Source: JAICYJ01 sp035695105 (lineage in GTDB: Bacteria; Actinomycetota; Thermoleophilia; Gaiellales; JAICJC01). From it: 64,000 nucleotides of DNA. Both the position numbers and the translations under genes were made by a program. The stretch's first letter is position 1. The number at the start of each line of letters is the position of its first letter. The stretch lies in contig DASSEV010000043.1 of assembly GCA_035695105.1 (NCBI GenBank), positions 62,001 through 126,000 on the forward strand. The letters run 5' to 3'. The notes beneath the pieces were generated by a model, which had not been told where the DNA came from, did not search any database, and saw only the letters and a list, made by a program, of their open reading frames with translations. Of this stretch, positions 42,145 through 49,678 are shown piece after piece.

Positions 42145-43544
42145 GCGCAACCAGCAACTTCTTCAACCGCGATTCCGCCGGCACCGTCGCGGTCGACCCG
42201 GCCAGGCTCGCGAGCCTGATCGAGACCGAGGAGGCGGAGTTCAACGCGCGGCACGCGAAGTCGCGCGCGATGACCGAGCGCGCCCAGCGGTCGTTGCCGG
42301 GCGGCGTCGTCTCGAGCTGGCAGTCCACCGACCCGCATCCCGTCTACCTGGCCGAGGGGCACGGATCCAAGGTCACCGACGTGGACGGCAACGAGTACGT
42401 CGACTTCCACAACGGCTACGGCGCCGTCGCCGTCGGCCACGCGCATCCGAAGATCGTCGAGGCGGTCTCCCAGCGGATCGCCCAGGGCTCGCACTTCGCA
42501 CAGCCGACAGAGGATGCGATCGTCGTCGCCGAGCACCTGCAGCAGCGCTTCGGCCAGCCGCTCTGGCGCTTCGGCAACTCCGGCACCGAGGAGACGCTCG
42601 ACGCCGTGCGGCTGATGCGCGCGGTCACGGGCCGCGACATCATCTTCAAGATCGAGGGCTCCTACCACGGCCACCACGACGCGCTGATGGTCTCGGTGTC
42701 GCCTCCCGGCGACTCGATCGGCCCCTACGACGATCCCGTTTCGGTGCCGCAGACGATCGGCCTGCCCGCCGACTACGTCAACCTGACGAAGGTCGTGCCG
42801 TTCAACGATCTGGATGCGCTGGAGCGAACGCTCGAGCGCTACAAGGGCCAGGTTGCGGGCATGATCGTGGAGCCGGCGATGATGAACGCCGGGTTCGTGC
42901 TGCCCGAGGACGGCTACCTGCAGGGCGTCAAGGATCTGCTGCACAAGCACGGCGCCCTGCTCGCCTTCGACGAGGTCAAGACCGGCGCGACCATCGCCTA
43001 CGGCGGCGCCACCGAGGCGTTCGGCGTGACGCCGGACATCATCTGCCTCGCCAAGTCGGTCGGCGGGGGCCTCCCCTGCGGCGCGATCGGCGGCACCGAG
43101 GAGGTCATGAGCTGGATCGCGGACGGTCGCATCGACCAGGTCGGCACCTTCAACGGCAACCCGCTGACCATGGCCGCGATGCGCGCCACGCTCACCGAGA
43201 TCCTCGTGCCCGAGGCCTACACGGAGTTCAACCGGCTGGCCGACATCCTGCGCGAGGGGTGCGACGGCGTGATGGAGCGAAGCGGCATCGCCGGCTACAC
43301 CACGGCGATGGCGGCGCGCGGCGCCGTCACCTACCGCGGCGAGCGGGTGCGCAACTACCGCGACTACCTCGAGGTGTCCGACGACCTCGCGTACGTCAAC
43401 TGGCTGGTGCAGTTCAACCGCGGCGTGTTCATGGCCCCGTGGGGCAAGTCCGAGAACTGGACGCTGACCGTCCAGCACAGCGAGGACGACGTGCGCCGCT
43501 ACATCGACAACTTCGACTTCCTCGGAAAGGCGCTCTCCGCATGA
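42141..43544 (+). CDS. Class III (glutamate-1-semialdehyde-like) PLP aminotransferase
   Basis: 467 residues with 4-bp overlaps on both sides. HemL-like landmarks: 'AQRSLPGGVVSSWQ', 'GSKVTDVDGNEYVDFHNGYGAVAVGHAHP', 'FGNSGTEETLDAVRLMRAVTGRD', 'EGSYHGHHDALM', Asp277 in 'LLAFDEVKTG' and the PLP lysine Lys305 in 'ICLAKSVGGGLPCGAIGG'. Genuine HemL would sit with heme genes and have 'FDEVMTGFR'; here the Met-Thr-Gly is Lys-Thr-Gly, and the context is catabolic. So it is more likely an omega- or beta-amino acid transaminase making a semialdehyde such as malonate or methylmalonate semialdehyde, which MmsA could then use. That substrate is inference. Confidence 0.9.
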   Translation: MSATSNFFNRDSAGTVAVDPARLASLIETEEAEFNARHAKSRAMTERAQRSLPGGVVSSWQSTDPHPVYLAEGHGSKVTDVDGNEYVDFHNGYGAVAVGHAHPKIVEAVSQRIAQGSHFAQPTEDAIVVAEHLQQRFGQPLWRFGNSGTEETLDAVRLMRAVTGRDIIFKIEGSYHGHHDALMVSVSPPGDSIGPYDDPVSVPQTIGLPADYVNLTKVVPFNDLDALERTLERYKGQVAGMIVEPAMMNAGFVLPEDGYLQGVKDLLHKHGALLAFDEVKTGATIAYGGATEAFGVTPDIICLAKSVGGGLPCGAIGGTEEVMSWIADGRIDQVGTFNGNPLTMAAMRATLTEILVPEAYTEFNRLADILREGCDGVMERSGIAGYTTAMAARGAVTYRGERVRNYRDYLEVSDDLAYVNWLVQFNRGVFMAPWGKSENWTLTVQHSEDDVRRYIDNFDFLGKALSA

Positions 43545-44599
43545 AGGCAGTGGTCTTCGAGGAGCACGGCGGGACCGACGTGCTCCAGTACACCGACATC
43601 CCCGAGCCCGAGCCCGGCCCCTACGAGGTGCTGATCGAGGTCAAGGCGGCGGGGGCCAACTTCAACGACATCTGGGCCCGTCGTGGCATGCCGGGCATGA
43701 AGGTGATCTTCCCGCACATCTCCGGCTCGGACGTCGCCGGCGTCGTCACGGCGCTGGGGTCCGAGGTCGCCGGGACCGGCTTCGGGTCGTCCCCGGTGCA
43801 GGTCGGCGACGAGGTCGTCGTCCATCCCGGCCTTTCCTGCCGCACGTGCGACTTCTGCGTCAGCGGCCAGGAGTTCTTCTGCCGCCAGTTCCGCATCTGG
43901 GGCTTCCAGAGCGGGCCGAACGACGGCGGCCATTCCGAGTACGTGACCATGCCGGCGGCGAACGTGCTGCCCAAGCCGACGAACCTCTCGTTCGAGGAGG
44001 CGGCCTCGATGCCGCTCGTGCTGGAGACGGCGTGGCGCATGCTGGTGACGCGGGCGAAGATCCAGCCCGGCGAGAACGTGCTGATCTGGGGCGGCGTCGG
44101 CGGCCTCGGCACGATGGCGATCCAGATCTGCCGGCTGTTCGGCGCGAACCCGATCCCGGTGGTCGGCGGCAAGGAGAAGGTCGCGCTGGCCGAGCAGCTC
44201 GGCGCCGTGAACGTGATCGACCGCAAGAGCCAGGACGTGGTGGCCGAGGTGAAGGCCGTCACCGGCAAGGTCGGTGCCGACGTGGTGTTCGAGCACTCCG
44301 GCGAGGAGACGTGGCCGACGTCGATGGCGGCGCTGCGCTGGGGTGGCCGGCTCGTCGTGTGCGGCGCGTCGACCGGGTTCGAGGCGATCACTGATCTGCG
44401 CTTCCTCTGGAACAAGCAGCAGAACCTGCTCGGGTCGCACCTCTCGAACAAGGCGGAGCTCTCAGCGGCGCTGAAGGCGGTGCAGGCCGGAGGGATCAAG
44501 CCGGTGATCGACCAGGTGATGCCCCTCGCCGAGATCGCAAAGGGGCAGCAGCTGATGGAGGATCTGAAGGTGCAGGGCAAGGTGGTGTACGTGCCGTAA
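43541..44599 (+). CDS. Zinc-type alcohol dehydrogenase/quinone oxidoreductase family (MDR) protein
   Basis: 352 residues, start overlapping the aminotransferase stop (ATGA). N-terminal GroES-like domain with 'MKAVVFEEHGGTDVLQYTDIPEPEPGPYEVLIEVKAAGANFNDIWARRG' and a structural-zinc knuckle 'LSCRTCDFCVSGQEFFC' (four Cys). The Rossmann domain has 'VLIWGGVGGLGTMAIQICRLFGANPI'. The catalytic-zinc Cys of ADHs is replaced by Asn-Asp ('NFNDIWAR'), as in quinone oxidoreductases, acryloyl-CoA reductases and crotonyl-CoA reductases, so an NADPH-dependent enoyl reductase is likely. It ends the operon and could act on the same enoyl-CoA as the hydratase. Confidence 0.9.
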   Translation: MKAVVFEEHGGTDVLQYTDIPEPEPGPYEVLIEVKAAGANFNDIWARRGMPGMKVIFPHISGSDVAGVVTALGSEVAGTGFGSSPVQVGDEVVVHPGLSCRTCDFCVSGQEFFCRQFRIWGFQSGPNDGGHSEYVTMPAANVLPKPTNLSFEEAASMPLVLETAWRMLVTRAKIQPGENVLIWGGVGGLGTMAIQICRLFGANPIPVVGGKEKVALAEQLGAVNVIDRKSQDVVAEVKAVTGKVGADVVFEHSGEETWPTSMAALRWGGRLVVCGASTGFEAITDLRFLWNKQQNLLGSHLSNKAELSAALKAVQAGGIKPVIDQVMPLAEIAKGQQLMEDLKVQGKVVYVP

Positions 44600-44602
44600 G
44601 GG

Positions 44603-44621
44603 GTCAGGCCTCCGGCCTGAC
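44603..44621. repeat. Short palindrome GTCAGGCC/GGCCTGAC, copy 1
   Basis: Eight-base arms GTCAGGCC and GGCCTGAC flank TCC, 3 bp after the dehydrogenase stop. It has the same arms as copy 2, 130 bp away. It could act as a terminator hairpin, but no T-run follows. Confidence 0.6.
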
Positions 44622-44731
44622 GCCGTTGCTGGGCGGCGCGTGGCGTTGCGCTTCAGCGCGGCGCCACTCCTGCTGACTGTCAGCCGAAGCGGTGCCGGCC
44701 TCAAGGCGGGCACCTGGCTCCATCGATCAAC

Positions 44732-44756
44732 GGGGTCAGGCCAGAGGCCTGACCCC
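44732..44756. repeat. Short palindrome, copy 2 (11-bp perfect arms)
   Basis: Arms GGGGTCAGGCC and GGCCTGACCCC flank AGA, a perfect 11-bp stem just upstream of the TACCCT box (44760-44765) of the PfkB gene. With copy 1 it bounds the 173-bp spacer 44600-44772, which holds no gene. The pair resembles REP-type intergenic palindromes. Confidence 0.65.
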
Positions 44757-44759
44757 CGC

Positions 44760-44765
44760 TACCCT
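44760..44765 (+). promoter_or_regulatory. -10 box TACCCT before the PfkB kinase gene
   Basis: TACCCT ends 7 nt before ATG 44773, predicting a leaderless message and supporting this start over upstream in-frame codons that would run through the palindrome. Confidence 0.4.
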
Positions 44766-44772
44766 CACCTCC

Positions 44773-45570
44773 ATGCTGAACCTCGCCGTCGTCGGTCACG
44801 TCGAGTGGGTGACGCACACCGATGCGCCGTTCATCCCGCCCGCCGGCGAGATCGTCCACCTCACCAACCCGCTGACCGAGCCCGCGGGCGGCGGCGCCGT
44901 CACGGCAGCCGCCCTTGCCCGCATGGGCGCCCGGGTCACCTTCTTCACCGCCGCAGGCGACGACGTCCGGCTGGCGGAGTGGATGGGCGAGCTTGGGGTG
45001 AGGGTGCTCGCGGCTCGCCGCAACGTCCCGCACACCCGGGCGCTCGTGATGCGCGACCCGAGCGGCGAGCGCACCATCTGCGTGGTCGGCGAGAACCTGC
45101 AGCCGACCGCCGACGACCCGTTGCCCTGGGACGAGCTGGCCGGCTGCGACGGGGTCTACTTCACCGGGCTCGATCCCCGGACGCTGCAGCTGGCGAGACA
45201 GGCCCGGGTTGTGGTCGTGACGGCCCGCCGGTTCGAGGCGCTGGTCGCAAGCGGCGTCCGTGTCGATGCGCTTGTCGGCAGTGGCAACGACCGCGGCGAG
45301 CGGTTTGACCTCTCACGACTGGCCGTGCAGCCCGAGCACGTGGTCGTCACCGACGGCGAGCGGGGCGGCACCGGATACCTGGCCGTCGTGCCGCCCGGGC
45401 CGGTCGTCGACAGCTACGGCGCGGGCGACACCTTCGTGGCCGGTGTGCTGTACGGCCTGGCCGACGGCATGCCGCTCTCGGCGGCCCTTGCGCTCGGTGC
45501 TGAGCACGCCGCTGAGACGGTGACGTGGCGCGGCGCGTACCCCACGCGGCCCTGGATGGCGAGTTGGTAG
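44773..45570 (+). CDS. PfkB-family carbohydrate kinase
   Basis: 265 residues from ATG 44773, shorter than the family's usual ~300. N-terminal 'LNLAVVGHVEWVTHTD' and 'PAGGGAVTAAALARMGARVTFFTAAGDD' are the ribokinase-fold start and first PfkB signature (with G-G-G-A-V-T instead of G-G-A-x-N-x-A). The second signature 'VVDSYGAGDTFVAGVLYGLADG' carries the catalytic Asp in G-A-G-D and the anion hole. It should phosphorylate a sugar or nucleoside hydroxyl with ATP; the substrate is not evident. The 3' end lies 11 bp from the cytochrome gene, whose own -10-like box overlaps the PfkB stop. Confidence 0.88.
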   Translation: MLNLAVVGHVEWVTHTDAPFIPPAGEIVHLTNPLTEPAGGGAVTAAALARMGARVTFFTAAGDDVRLAEWMGELGVRVLAARRNVPHTRALVMRDPSGERTICVVGENLQPTADDPLPWDELAGCDGVYFTGLDPRTLQLARQARVVVVTARRFEALVASGVRVDALVGSGNDRGERFDLSRLAVQPEHVVVTDGERGGTGYLAVVPPGPVVDSYGAGDTFVAGVLYGLADGMPLSAALALGAEHAAETVTWRGAYPTRPWMASW

Positions 45571-45573
45571 GCT
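45568..45573 (+). promoter_or_regulatory. -10-like box TAGGCT before the cytochrome c gene
   Basis: TAGGCT contains the PfkB stop codon TAG and ends 8 nt before GTG 45582, supporting that GTG as start. Confidence 0.35.
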
Positions 45574-45581
45574 TCCCGCCT

Positions 45582-46001
45582 GTGAGACGCCCTTTTGCCA
45601 CGGTCGCCATCGCTGCGCTGGTCGCCGGGGTCGCATTCGTCTCGTCGGGATGCGGCGTGCAGACGGGGGTGGCAGCCTCGGGCGGGGCTGACCTGGCGCA
45701 CGGCCAGCAGCTCTTCATCTCGACGTGCGGCGGGTGCCACACCCTCGCGGCTGCGGGCACCAAGGGCGTGATCGGCCCCAACCTGGACGCCGCCTATCAG
45801 CAGCCGCGCGAGAATGGATTCGACCCGACATCGTTCGAGGCGCTCGTCCGGGAGCAGATCCAGACCGGGTTCCCCTACGTGCGGCCGACCCCGATGCCGG
45901 CCAACCTGCTGAAGGGCCAGGACGCGCAGGACGTCGCCGCGTACGTCGCCGCGGTTGCCGCGACCAAGTCTGCGGGCGGCTCGAGCGGCGCGACCGGCTG
46001 A
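45582..46001 (+). CDS. Class I c-type cytochrome, probable lipoprotein
   Basis: 139 residues from GTG 45582; the upstream in-frame codons belong to the shadow of PfkB. A signal sequence with a lipobox-like 'FVSSGC' (Cys24) suggests a lipid anchor on the outer face. One heme motif, 'CGGCH' (Cys49, Cys52, His53), is followed by 'GVIGPNLDAAYQQPRENGFDPTSFEALVREQIQTG' and the Met-ligand region 'YVRPTPMPANLLKGQDAQDVAAYVAAV', as in small cbb3/caa3-type or cytochrome c551-like electron carriers. It should carry electrons to or from a terminal oxidase or a dehydrogenase. No oxidase gene is near. The HMA gene follows after 6 bp. Confidence 0.9.
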   Translation: MRRPFATVAIAALVAGVAFVSSGCGVQTGVAASGGADLAHGQQLFISTCGGCHTLAAAGTKGVIGPNLDAAYQQPRENGFDPTSFEALVREQIQTGFPYVRPTPMPANLLKGQDAQDVAAYVAAVAATKSAGGSSGATG

Positions 46002-46007
46002 GTAGCC

Positions 46008-46214
46008 GTGCGGACGGAGACGCTCGAGGTGCGGGGGATGACCTGCGGCGGCTGTGAGCGTCGCATCCGCGATGCGGTCTCGGCGCTTCCCGGGGTGACC
46101 AGCGTCGTGGCCGAGCACATCGGCGACGAGGTCGAGGTGACGTTCGACGAGACCTCCGTCGGGCTGGACGCGATTCGCTCCGCCATCGGGGCCAAGGGCT
46201 TCGGGGTCGTCTGA
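46008..46214 (+). CDS. Heavy-metal-associated (CopZ-like) domain protein
   Basis: 68 residues from GTG. A single HMA ferredoxin-like fold: 'ETLEVRGMTCGGCERRIRDAVSALPGVTSVVAEHIGDEVEVTFDETSVGLDAIRSAIGAKGF'. Cys13 and Cys16 in G-M-T-C-x-x-C bind Cu(I) or another soft metal, and the C-terminal 'I-x-x-x-G' closes the fold. As a free cytoplasmic domain it would chaperone copper. It sits 6 bp after a c-type cytochrome, so a link to respiratory copper or cytochrome assembly is possible. No CopA ATPase is in the window. Confidence 0.92.
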   Translation: MRTETLEVRGMTCGGCERRIRDAVSALPGVTSVVAEHIGDEVEVTFDETSVGLDAIRSAIGAKGFGVV

Positions 46215-46336
46215 CCGGTATAGGGTGCCTTTACAAATCCCTAACCACAACGGCGATCTTTCCATACAATCCACGTGGACAATCGCCCCGGACGCTGCGA
46301 TCGAACGTGCCCACACCTCGCAGCTACCTGCCTCCT

Positions 46337-46365
46337 CCGACGGCCCGCTCCTTGCGGGTCGTCGG
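46337..46365 (+). terminator. Strong hairpin upstream of sucC
   Basis: A 12-bp stem with one G-T pair (arms CCGACGGCCCGC and GCGGGTCGTCGG, loop TCCTT). It is followed by TCTGTTAA rather than a true T-run, so termination after the HMA gene or an attenuator-like role before sucC are both possible. The surrounding 237-bp spacer holds no ORF; a TAGACT at 46409-46414 may be the sucC -10. Confidence 0.45.
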
Positions 46366-46451
46366 TCTGTTAACCGCCGAATCGGCGAGGCCTGAAATCG
46401 CCCCGCTCTAGACTCACCGGCGTTCGCTGACATCGACCGAGGCGGGGGCGC

Positions 46452-47672
46452 GTGGATCTGTACGAGTACCAGGGCAAGCAGCTGTTCGCCCGCTTCGGCA
46501 TCCCGGTGTCGGACGGGCTGGTGGCGACCACGCCGGAGGAGGCCCGCGCCGCCGCGGAGCAGCTCAGCGACCCGGTGATGGTGAAGGCGCAGGTGCTGGT
46601 CGGCGGCCGCGGTAAGGCCGGAGGCATCAAGTACGCCGCGACGCCGGATGACGCCGAGCAGCACGCCCGGGCGATCCTCGGCATGGACATCCGCGGACAC
46701 GTCGTCCGCCGCCTGTGGATCGAGCGCGCCTCCGACATCGAGCGCGAGTACTACCTCTCCATCACCTTCGACCGCGGCGCCAAGCGGCCGCTGCTGATGC
46801 TGACCACCGCCGGTGGGATCGAGATCGAGCAGGTGGCGGAGGAGACGCCCGAGAAGCTGGCCCGCCTGCACGTCGACCCGCTGACCGGCCTGCTCCCGTT
46901 CCACGCGCGCCGGCTCTGCTTCGCCGCCGGCATCCCGTCCGACGAGGTGAAGCAGGTGACGGCGATCATCGAGCGCGCGTACGAGGCGTTCGTCGAGACC
47001 GACGCCATGCTGGTCGAGATCAACCCGCTGATCGTCACCCCGGACGGCATCGTCCGCGCGCTCGACTCCAAGTACACGGTCGACGACAACGCGTTGTTCC
47101 GGCATCCCGACATCGCCGAGATGCGCGACACCTCGGCCGCCAACGAGCAGGAGCAGCTCGCGCGCGAGAAGGGCGTCAACTTCGTCAAGCTGGAAAACGC
47201 CGGCTGGGAGCCGGACGGCGGCGAGCCGAAGCCGGCGCACTGGTTCGACGGCTCCCGCGACATCGGGACGCTGGCGAACGGTGCCGGCCTGGCCATGTCG
47301 ACGATCGACGTGGTCGCCGACGCCGGCAGGGCGTCCGGGCACGGACCGGCGAACTTCCTGGACGTGGGCGGCGGCGCGAACGCCGAGTCGATCGCCACCG
47401 CCATCGGGGTGCTGCTCGAGGATCCCAACGTGCGGGTCGTCCTGTTCAACGTGTTCGGCGGGATCACACGCGGCGACGAGGTGGCGCAGGGCATCCTGAC
47501 GGCGCTCGAGCGCCTCGGCACCGACATGCCGATCGTCGTGCGGCTGGACGGGACGAATGCGGAGGAGGGTCGCGCGATGCTGGCCGCCGCGGCACCGCCC
47601 AACGTCCACGTCGAGGCGACGATGCTGGGCGCGGCGGAGCGAGCCGTCGCGCTGGCCGGAGGGGAGGCCTGA
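46452..47672 (+). CDS. sucC: Succinate-CoA ligase (ADP/GDP-forming) beta subunit
   Basis: 406 residues from GTG 46452, close to the normal ~390-400. ATP-grasp start 'MDLYEYQGKQLFARFGIPVSDGLVATTPEEA', 'DPVMVKAQVLVGGRGKAGGIKYA', 'ERASDIEREYYLSITFDR', 'LVEINPLIVTPDGIVRALDSKYTVDDNALFRHPDI' and the C-terminal CoA-ligase part 'ANFLDVGGGANAESIATAIGVLLEDPNVRVVLFNVFGGITRGDEVAQGI'. With SucD it converts succinyl-CoA to succinate with substrate-level phosphorylation in the TCA cycle. It overlaps sucD by one base (TGATG). Succinyl-CoA from the propionyl-CoA route encoded nearby would enter here. Confidence 0.97.
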   Translation: MDLYEYQGKQLFARFGIPVSDGLVATTPEEARAAAEQLSDPVMVKAQVLVGGRGKAGGIKYAATPDDAEQHARAILGMDIRGHVVRRLWIERASDIEREYYLSITFDRGAKRPLLMLTTAGGIEIEQVAEETPEKLARLHVDPLTGLLPFHARRLCFAAGIPSDEVKQVTAIIERAYEAFVETDAMLVEINPLIVTPDGIVRALDSKYTVDDNALFRHPDIAEMRDTSAANEQEQLAREKGVNFVKLENAGWEPDGGEPKPAHWFDGSRDIGTLANGAGLAMSTIDVVADAGRASGHGPANFLDVGGGANAESIATAIGVLLEDPNVRVVLFNVFGGITRGDEVAQGILTALERLGTDMPIVVRLDGTNAEEGRAMLAAAAPPNVHVEATMLGAAERAVALAGGEA

Positions 47673-48541
47673 TGGCGATCATCGTGACCGAGCAGACGCG
47701 CCTGGTCGTCCAGGGCATCACCGGCCGCGAGGGCAGCTTCCACGCCCTGCGGAACCGCGACTACGGCACCCAGCTGGTGGCCGGCGTGACGCCCGGCAAG
47801 GGCGGCCAGGACGTGGACGGCGTGCCGGTGTTCGACACCGTCGCCGATGCCGTGCGGGAGCGCGGCGCCAACACGTCGATGGTGTTCGTCCCGCCGCGCT
47901 TCGCCGCCGACGCGATCTACGAGGCGGTCGACGCCGGCTGCGAGACCGTCATCTGCATCACCGAGGGCATCCCGGCGCACGAGATGCTTCGGATCTACAA
48001 CTACATCCGCCCGCGCGGCGTGACCATGCTCGGGCCGAACTGTCCGGGAGCGCTCTCACCCGGGATCGCCAACGTCGGCATCATCCCGGCGCAGGTGTTC
48101 GCGCAGGGGCGGATCGGCCTTGTGTCGCGGTCGGGCACGCTGACCTACCAGATCGGCAAGGAGCTGGCCGACCTCGGGCTCGGCAACTCGACGATCGTCG
48201 GCATCGGCGGCGATCCGATCGTGGGCAGCTCGTTCATCGACGTGCTCGAGCGGTTCGAGGTAGACCCCGAGACCGATCTCGTCGTCATGGTCGGCGAGAT
48301 CGGCGGCGATGAGGAGGAGAAGGCCGGCGACTACATCGCGGGGTGGATGACCAAGCCGGTGGTCGCGTACATCGCCGGCTTCCAGGCGCCGCCCGGGAAG
48401 ACGATGGGCCACGCCGGAGCGATCATCTCCGGCTCGTCCGGCACGGCGGCCGGGAAGAAGGCGGCGCTGGAGGCGCGGGGGATCCCGGTGGGGGAGAGCC
48501 CGACGGCGGCGGCGCGGCTGGCGGCGGAGAGAGTCGCGTAA
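47672..48541 (+). CDS. sucD: Succinate-CoA ligase alpha subunit
   Basis: 289 residues, normal length. CoA-binding domain 'TRLVVQGITGREGSFHALRNRDYGTQLVAGVTPGKGG', then 'VICITEGIPAHEMLR', 'RLIGPNCPG'-type 'MLGPNCPGALSPG', 'GLVSRSGTLTYQIGKELADLGLGNSTIVGIGGDPIVGSSF' and the phosphohistidine loop 'PPGKTMGHAGAIISGSSGTA', with His247 as the phosphate carrier. It forms the catalytic complex with SucC, encoded directly upstream with an overlapping start. Confidence 0.97.
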   Translation: MAIIVTEQTRLVVQGITGREGSFHALRNRDYGTQLVAGVTPGKGGQDVDGVPVFDTVADAVRERGANTSMVFVPPRFAADAIYEAVDAGCETVICITEGIPAHEMLRIYNYIRPRGVTMLGPNCPGALSPGIANVGIIPAQVFAQGRIGLVSRSGTLTYQIGKELADLGLGNSTIVGIGGDPIVGSSFIDVLERFEVDPETDLVVMVGEIGGDEEEKAGDYIAGWMTKPVVAYIAGFQAPPGKTMGHAGAIISGSSGTAAGKKAALEARGIPVGESPTAAARLAAERVA

Positions 48542-48544
48542 CAT
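48539..48544 (+). promoter_or_regulatory. -10 box TAACAT before the aminotransferase gene
   Basis: TAACAT overlaps the sucD stop codon and ends six bases before ATG 48551, so this gene may have its own leaderless transcript besides readthrough from sucCD. Confidence 0.4.
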
Positions 48545-48550
48545 CCGCCC

Positions 48551-49654
48551 ATGACCGCCATCCCCTTCACCCGCGGCGTTCCGTCGGCCGACATGCTGCC
48601 CGTCGCCGACCTCGAGCAGGCGGCCACCACGGCGCTTCGCGAGGACGGCGCGGGAGCGCTGGCCTACAAGCCGGGCGGCTACCCGCCGTTGCGGGAGTGG
48701 ATCGGCGCGCGGCATGGCGTCGACGCGTCGCGCGTCCTGCTCGTGAACGGCAGCCTGCAGGGCGTCGCCTTCCTCGCCCAGCATCTGTTCCTGGGCCGTG
48801 GCGGGACGGCGGTGGTCGAGGATCCCACGTACGACCGGACGCTGATCTCGCTGCGCACGTTCGGGGCCGGGATCGCCCCCGTGCCGCTCACGCCCGACGG
48901 CATCGACGTCGACGCGCTCGAGCGCACGCTCTCGTCCCACGACGATGTCCGCCTGCTCTACGTGATCCCGACGTTCCAGAATCCGGCGGGCGTGTCGCTG
49001 CCCGAGGATGGCAGGAGGCGGGTCGTGGAGCTGGCGCGCAGCCACGACGTGCTGGTCGTCGAGGACGATCCCTACGGCCTGCTGCGGTTCGAGGGGAAGC
49101 CCGCGCCCACGTTGCACGAGATCGACGGCGGTGACAACGTCATCTACTCCTCCTCGTTCACCAAGACGGTCGCTCCCGGCATCCGCACCGGCTACCTGGT
49201 GCTGCCGGAGCGCCTTGCCCCCGCCCTCGCCAAGCTCTCTGAGAACACCTACATCGCGCCCAACACCTTCGCGGAGGCGACGCTCAACGCCTACTGCCGG
49301 GCCGGCCGGTTCGAGCCGAACGTGGAGCGGGCGACCGCGGCGCTCAAGGAGCGGCGCGACGCGATGGAGGCAGCGCTTCGGGAGCACTTCCCGCAGGGCG
49401 CAACGTGGACGACGCCCCAGGGCGGCTACTTCTACTGGATCGACCTGCCCGAGGCCATCGACGCCGCCGCGCTGCTGCCGGACGCGTCCGAGCGGGGCGT
49501 GCCGTACGTCAGCGGCGCCGACTTCTGCGCGGGCGGCGGGGGCCGCTCCTCGCTTCGCCTCGCGTTCAGCGCGGTGCCGCCAGAGCAGATCTCCGAGGGT
49601 GTTGCCCGGCTGGGCGCGCTGCTCAGCGAGAAGCTCGCTCCGGCGTCCGTCTGA
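48551..49654 (+). CDS. Class I/II PLP aminotransferase (LysN/MocR-like catalytic domain)
   Basis: 367 residues, ATG start. Fold type I: 'ALAYKPGGYPPLREWIGARHGV', 'RVLLVNGSLQGVAFLAQHLF', 'VVEDPTYDR', 'YVIPTFQNPAGVSLPEDGRRRVVELARSHDVLVVEDDPYGLLRFEG', the PLP lysine Lys205 in 'YSSSFTKTVAPGIRTGYLV', and the C-terminal 'GGRSSLRLAFSAVPPEQISEGVARL'. The P-T-F-Q-N-P-(A/S)-G motif is shared by 2-aminoadipate transaminases and the aminotransferase half of MocR regulators, but no GntR DNA-binding domain is present. The substrate is probably an alpha-amino acid such as an aromatic, branched-chain or 2-aminoadipate. Confidence 0.9.
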   Translation: MTAIPFTRGVPSADMLPVADLEQAATTALREDGAGALAYKPGGYPPLREWIGARHGVDASRVLLVNGSLQGVAFLAQHLFLGRGGTAVVEDPTYDRTLISLRTFGAGIAPVPLTPDGIDVDALERTLSSHDDVRLLYVIPTFQNPAGVSLPEDGRRRVVELARSHDVLVVEDDPYGLLRFEGKPAPTLHEIDGGDNVIYSSSFTKTVAPGIRTGYLVLPERLAPALAKLSENTYIAPNTFAEATLNAYCRAGRFEPNVERATAALKERRDAMEAALREHFPQGATWTTPQGGYFYWIDLPEAIDAAALLPDASERGVPYVSGADFCAGGGGRSSLRLAFSAVPPEQISEGVARLGALLSEKLAPASV

Positions 49655-49678
49655 CGCCGGCGACGCGGCCGGAATCCG

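Noticed and set aside
42141..43544. HemL of tetrapyrrole synthesis
   Set aside because: The context is a catabolic operon with no heme genes, and the PLP-site motif differs; left as a general class III aminotransferase.
44603..44756. CRISPR-like or attachment-site repeats
   Set aside because: Only two imperfect palindromic copies with unequal surroundings, no spacers of constant length, no cas or integrase gene.
45414..47609. 731-codon minus-strand ORF
   Set aside because: Shadow covering PfkB, cytochrome, HMA and sucC, all of which are recognisable genes on the plus strand.
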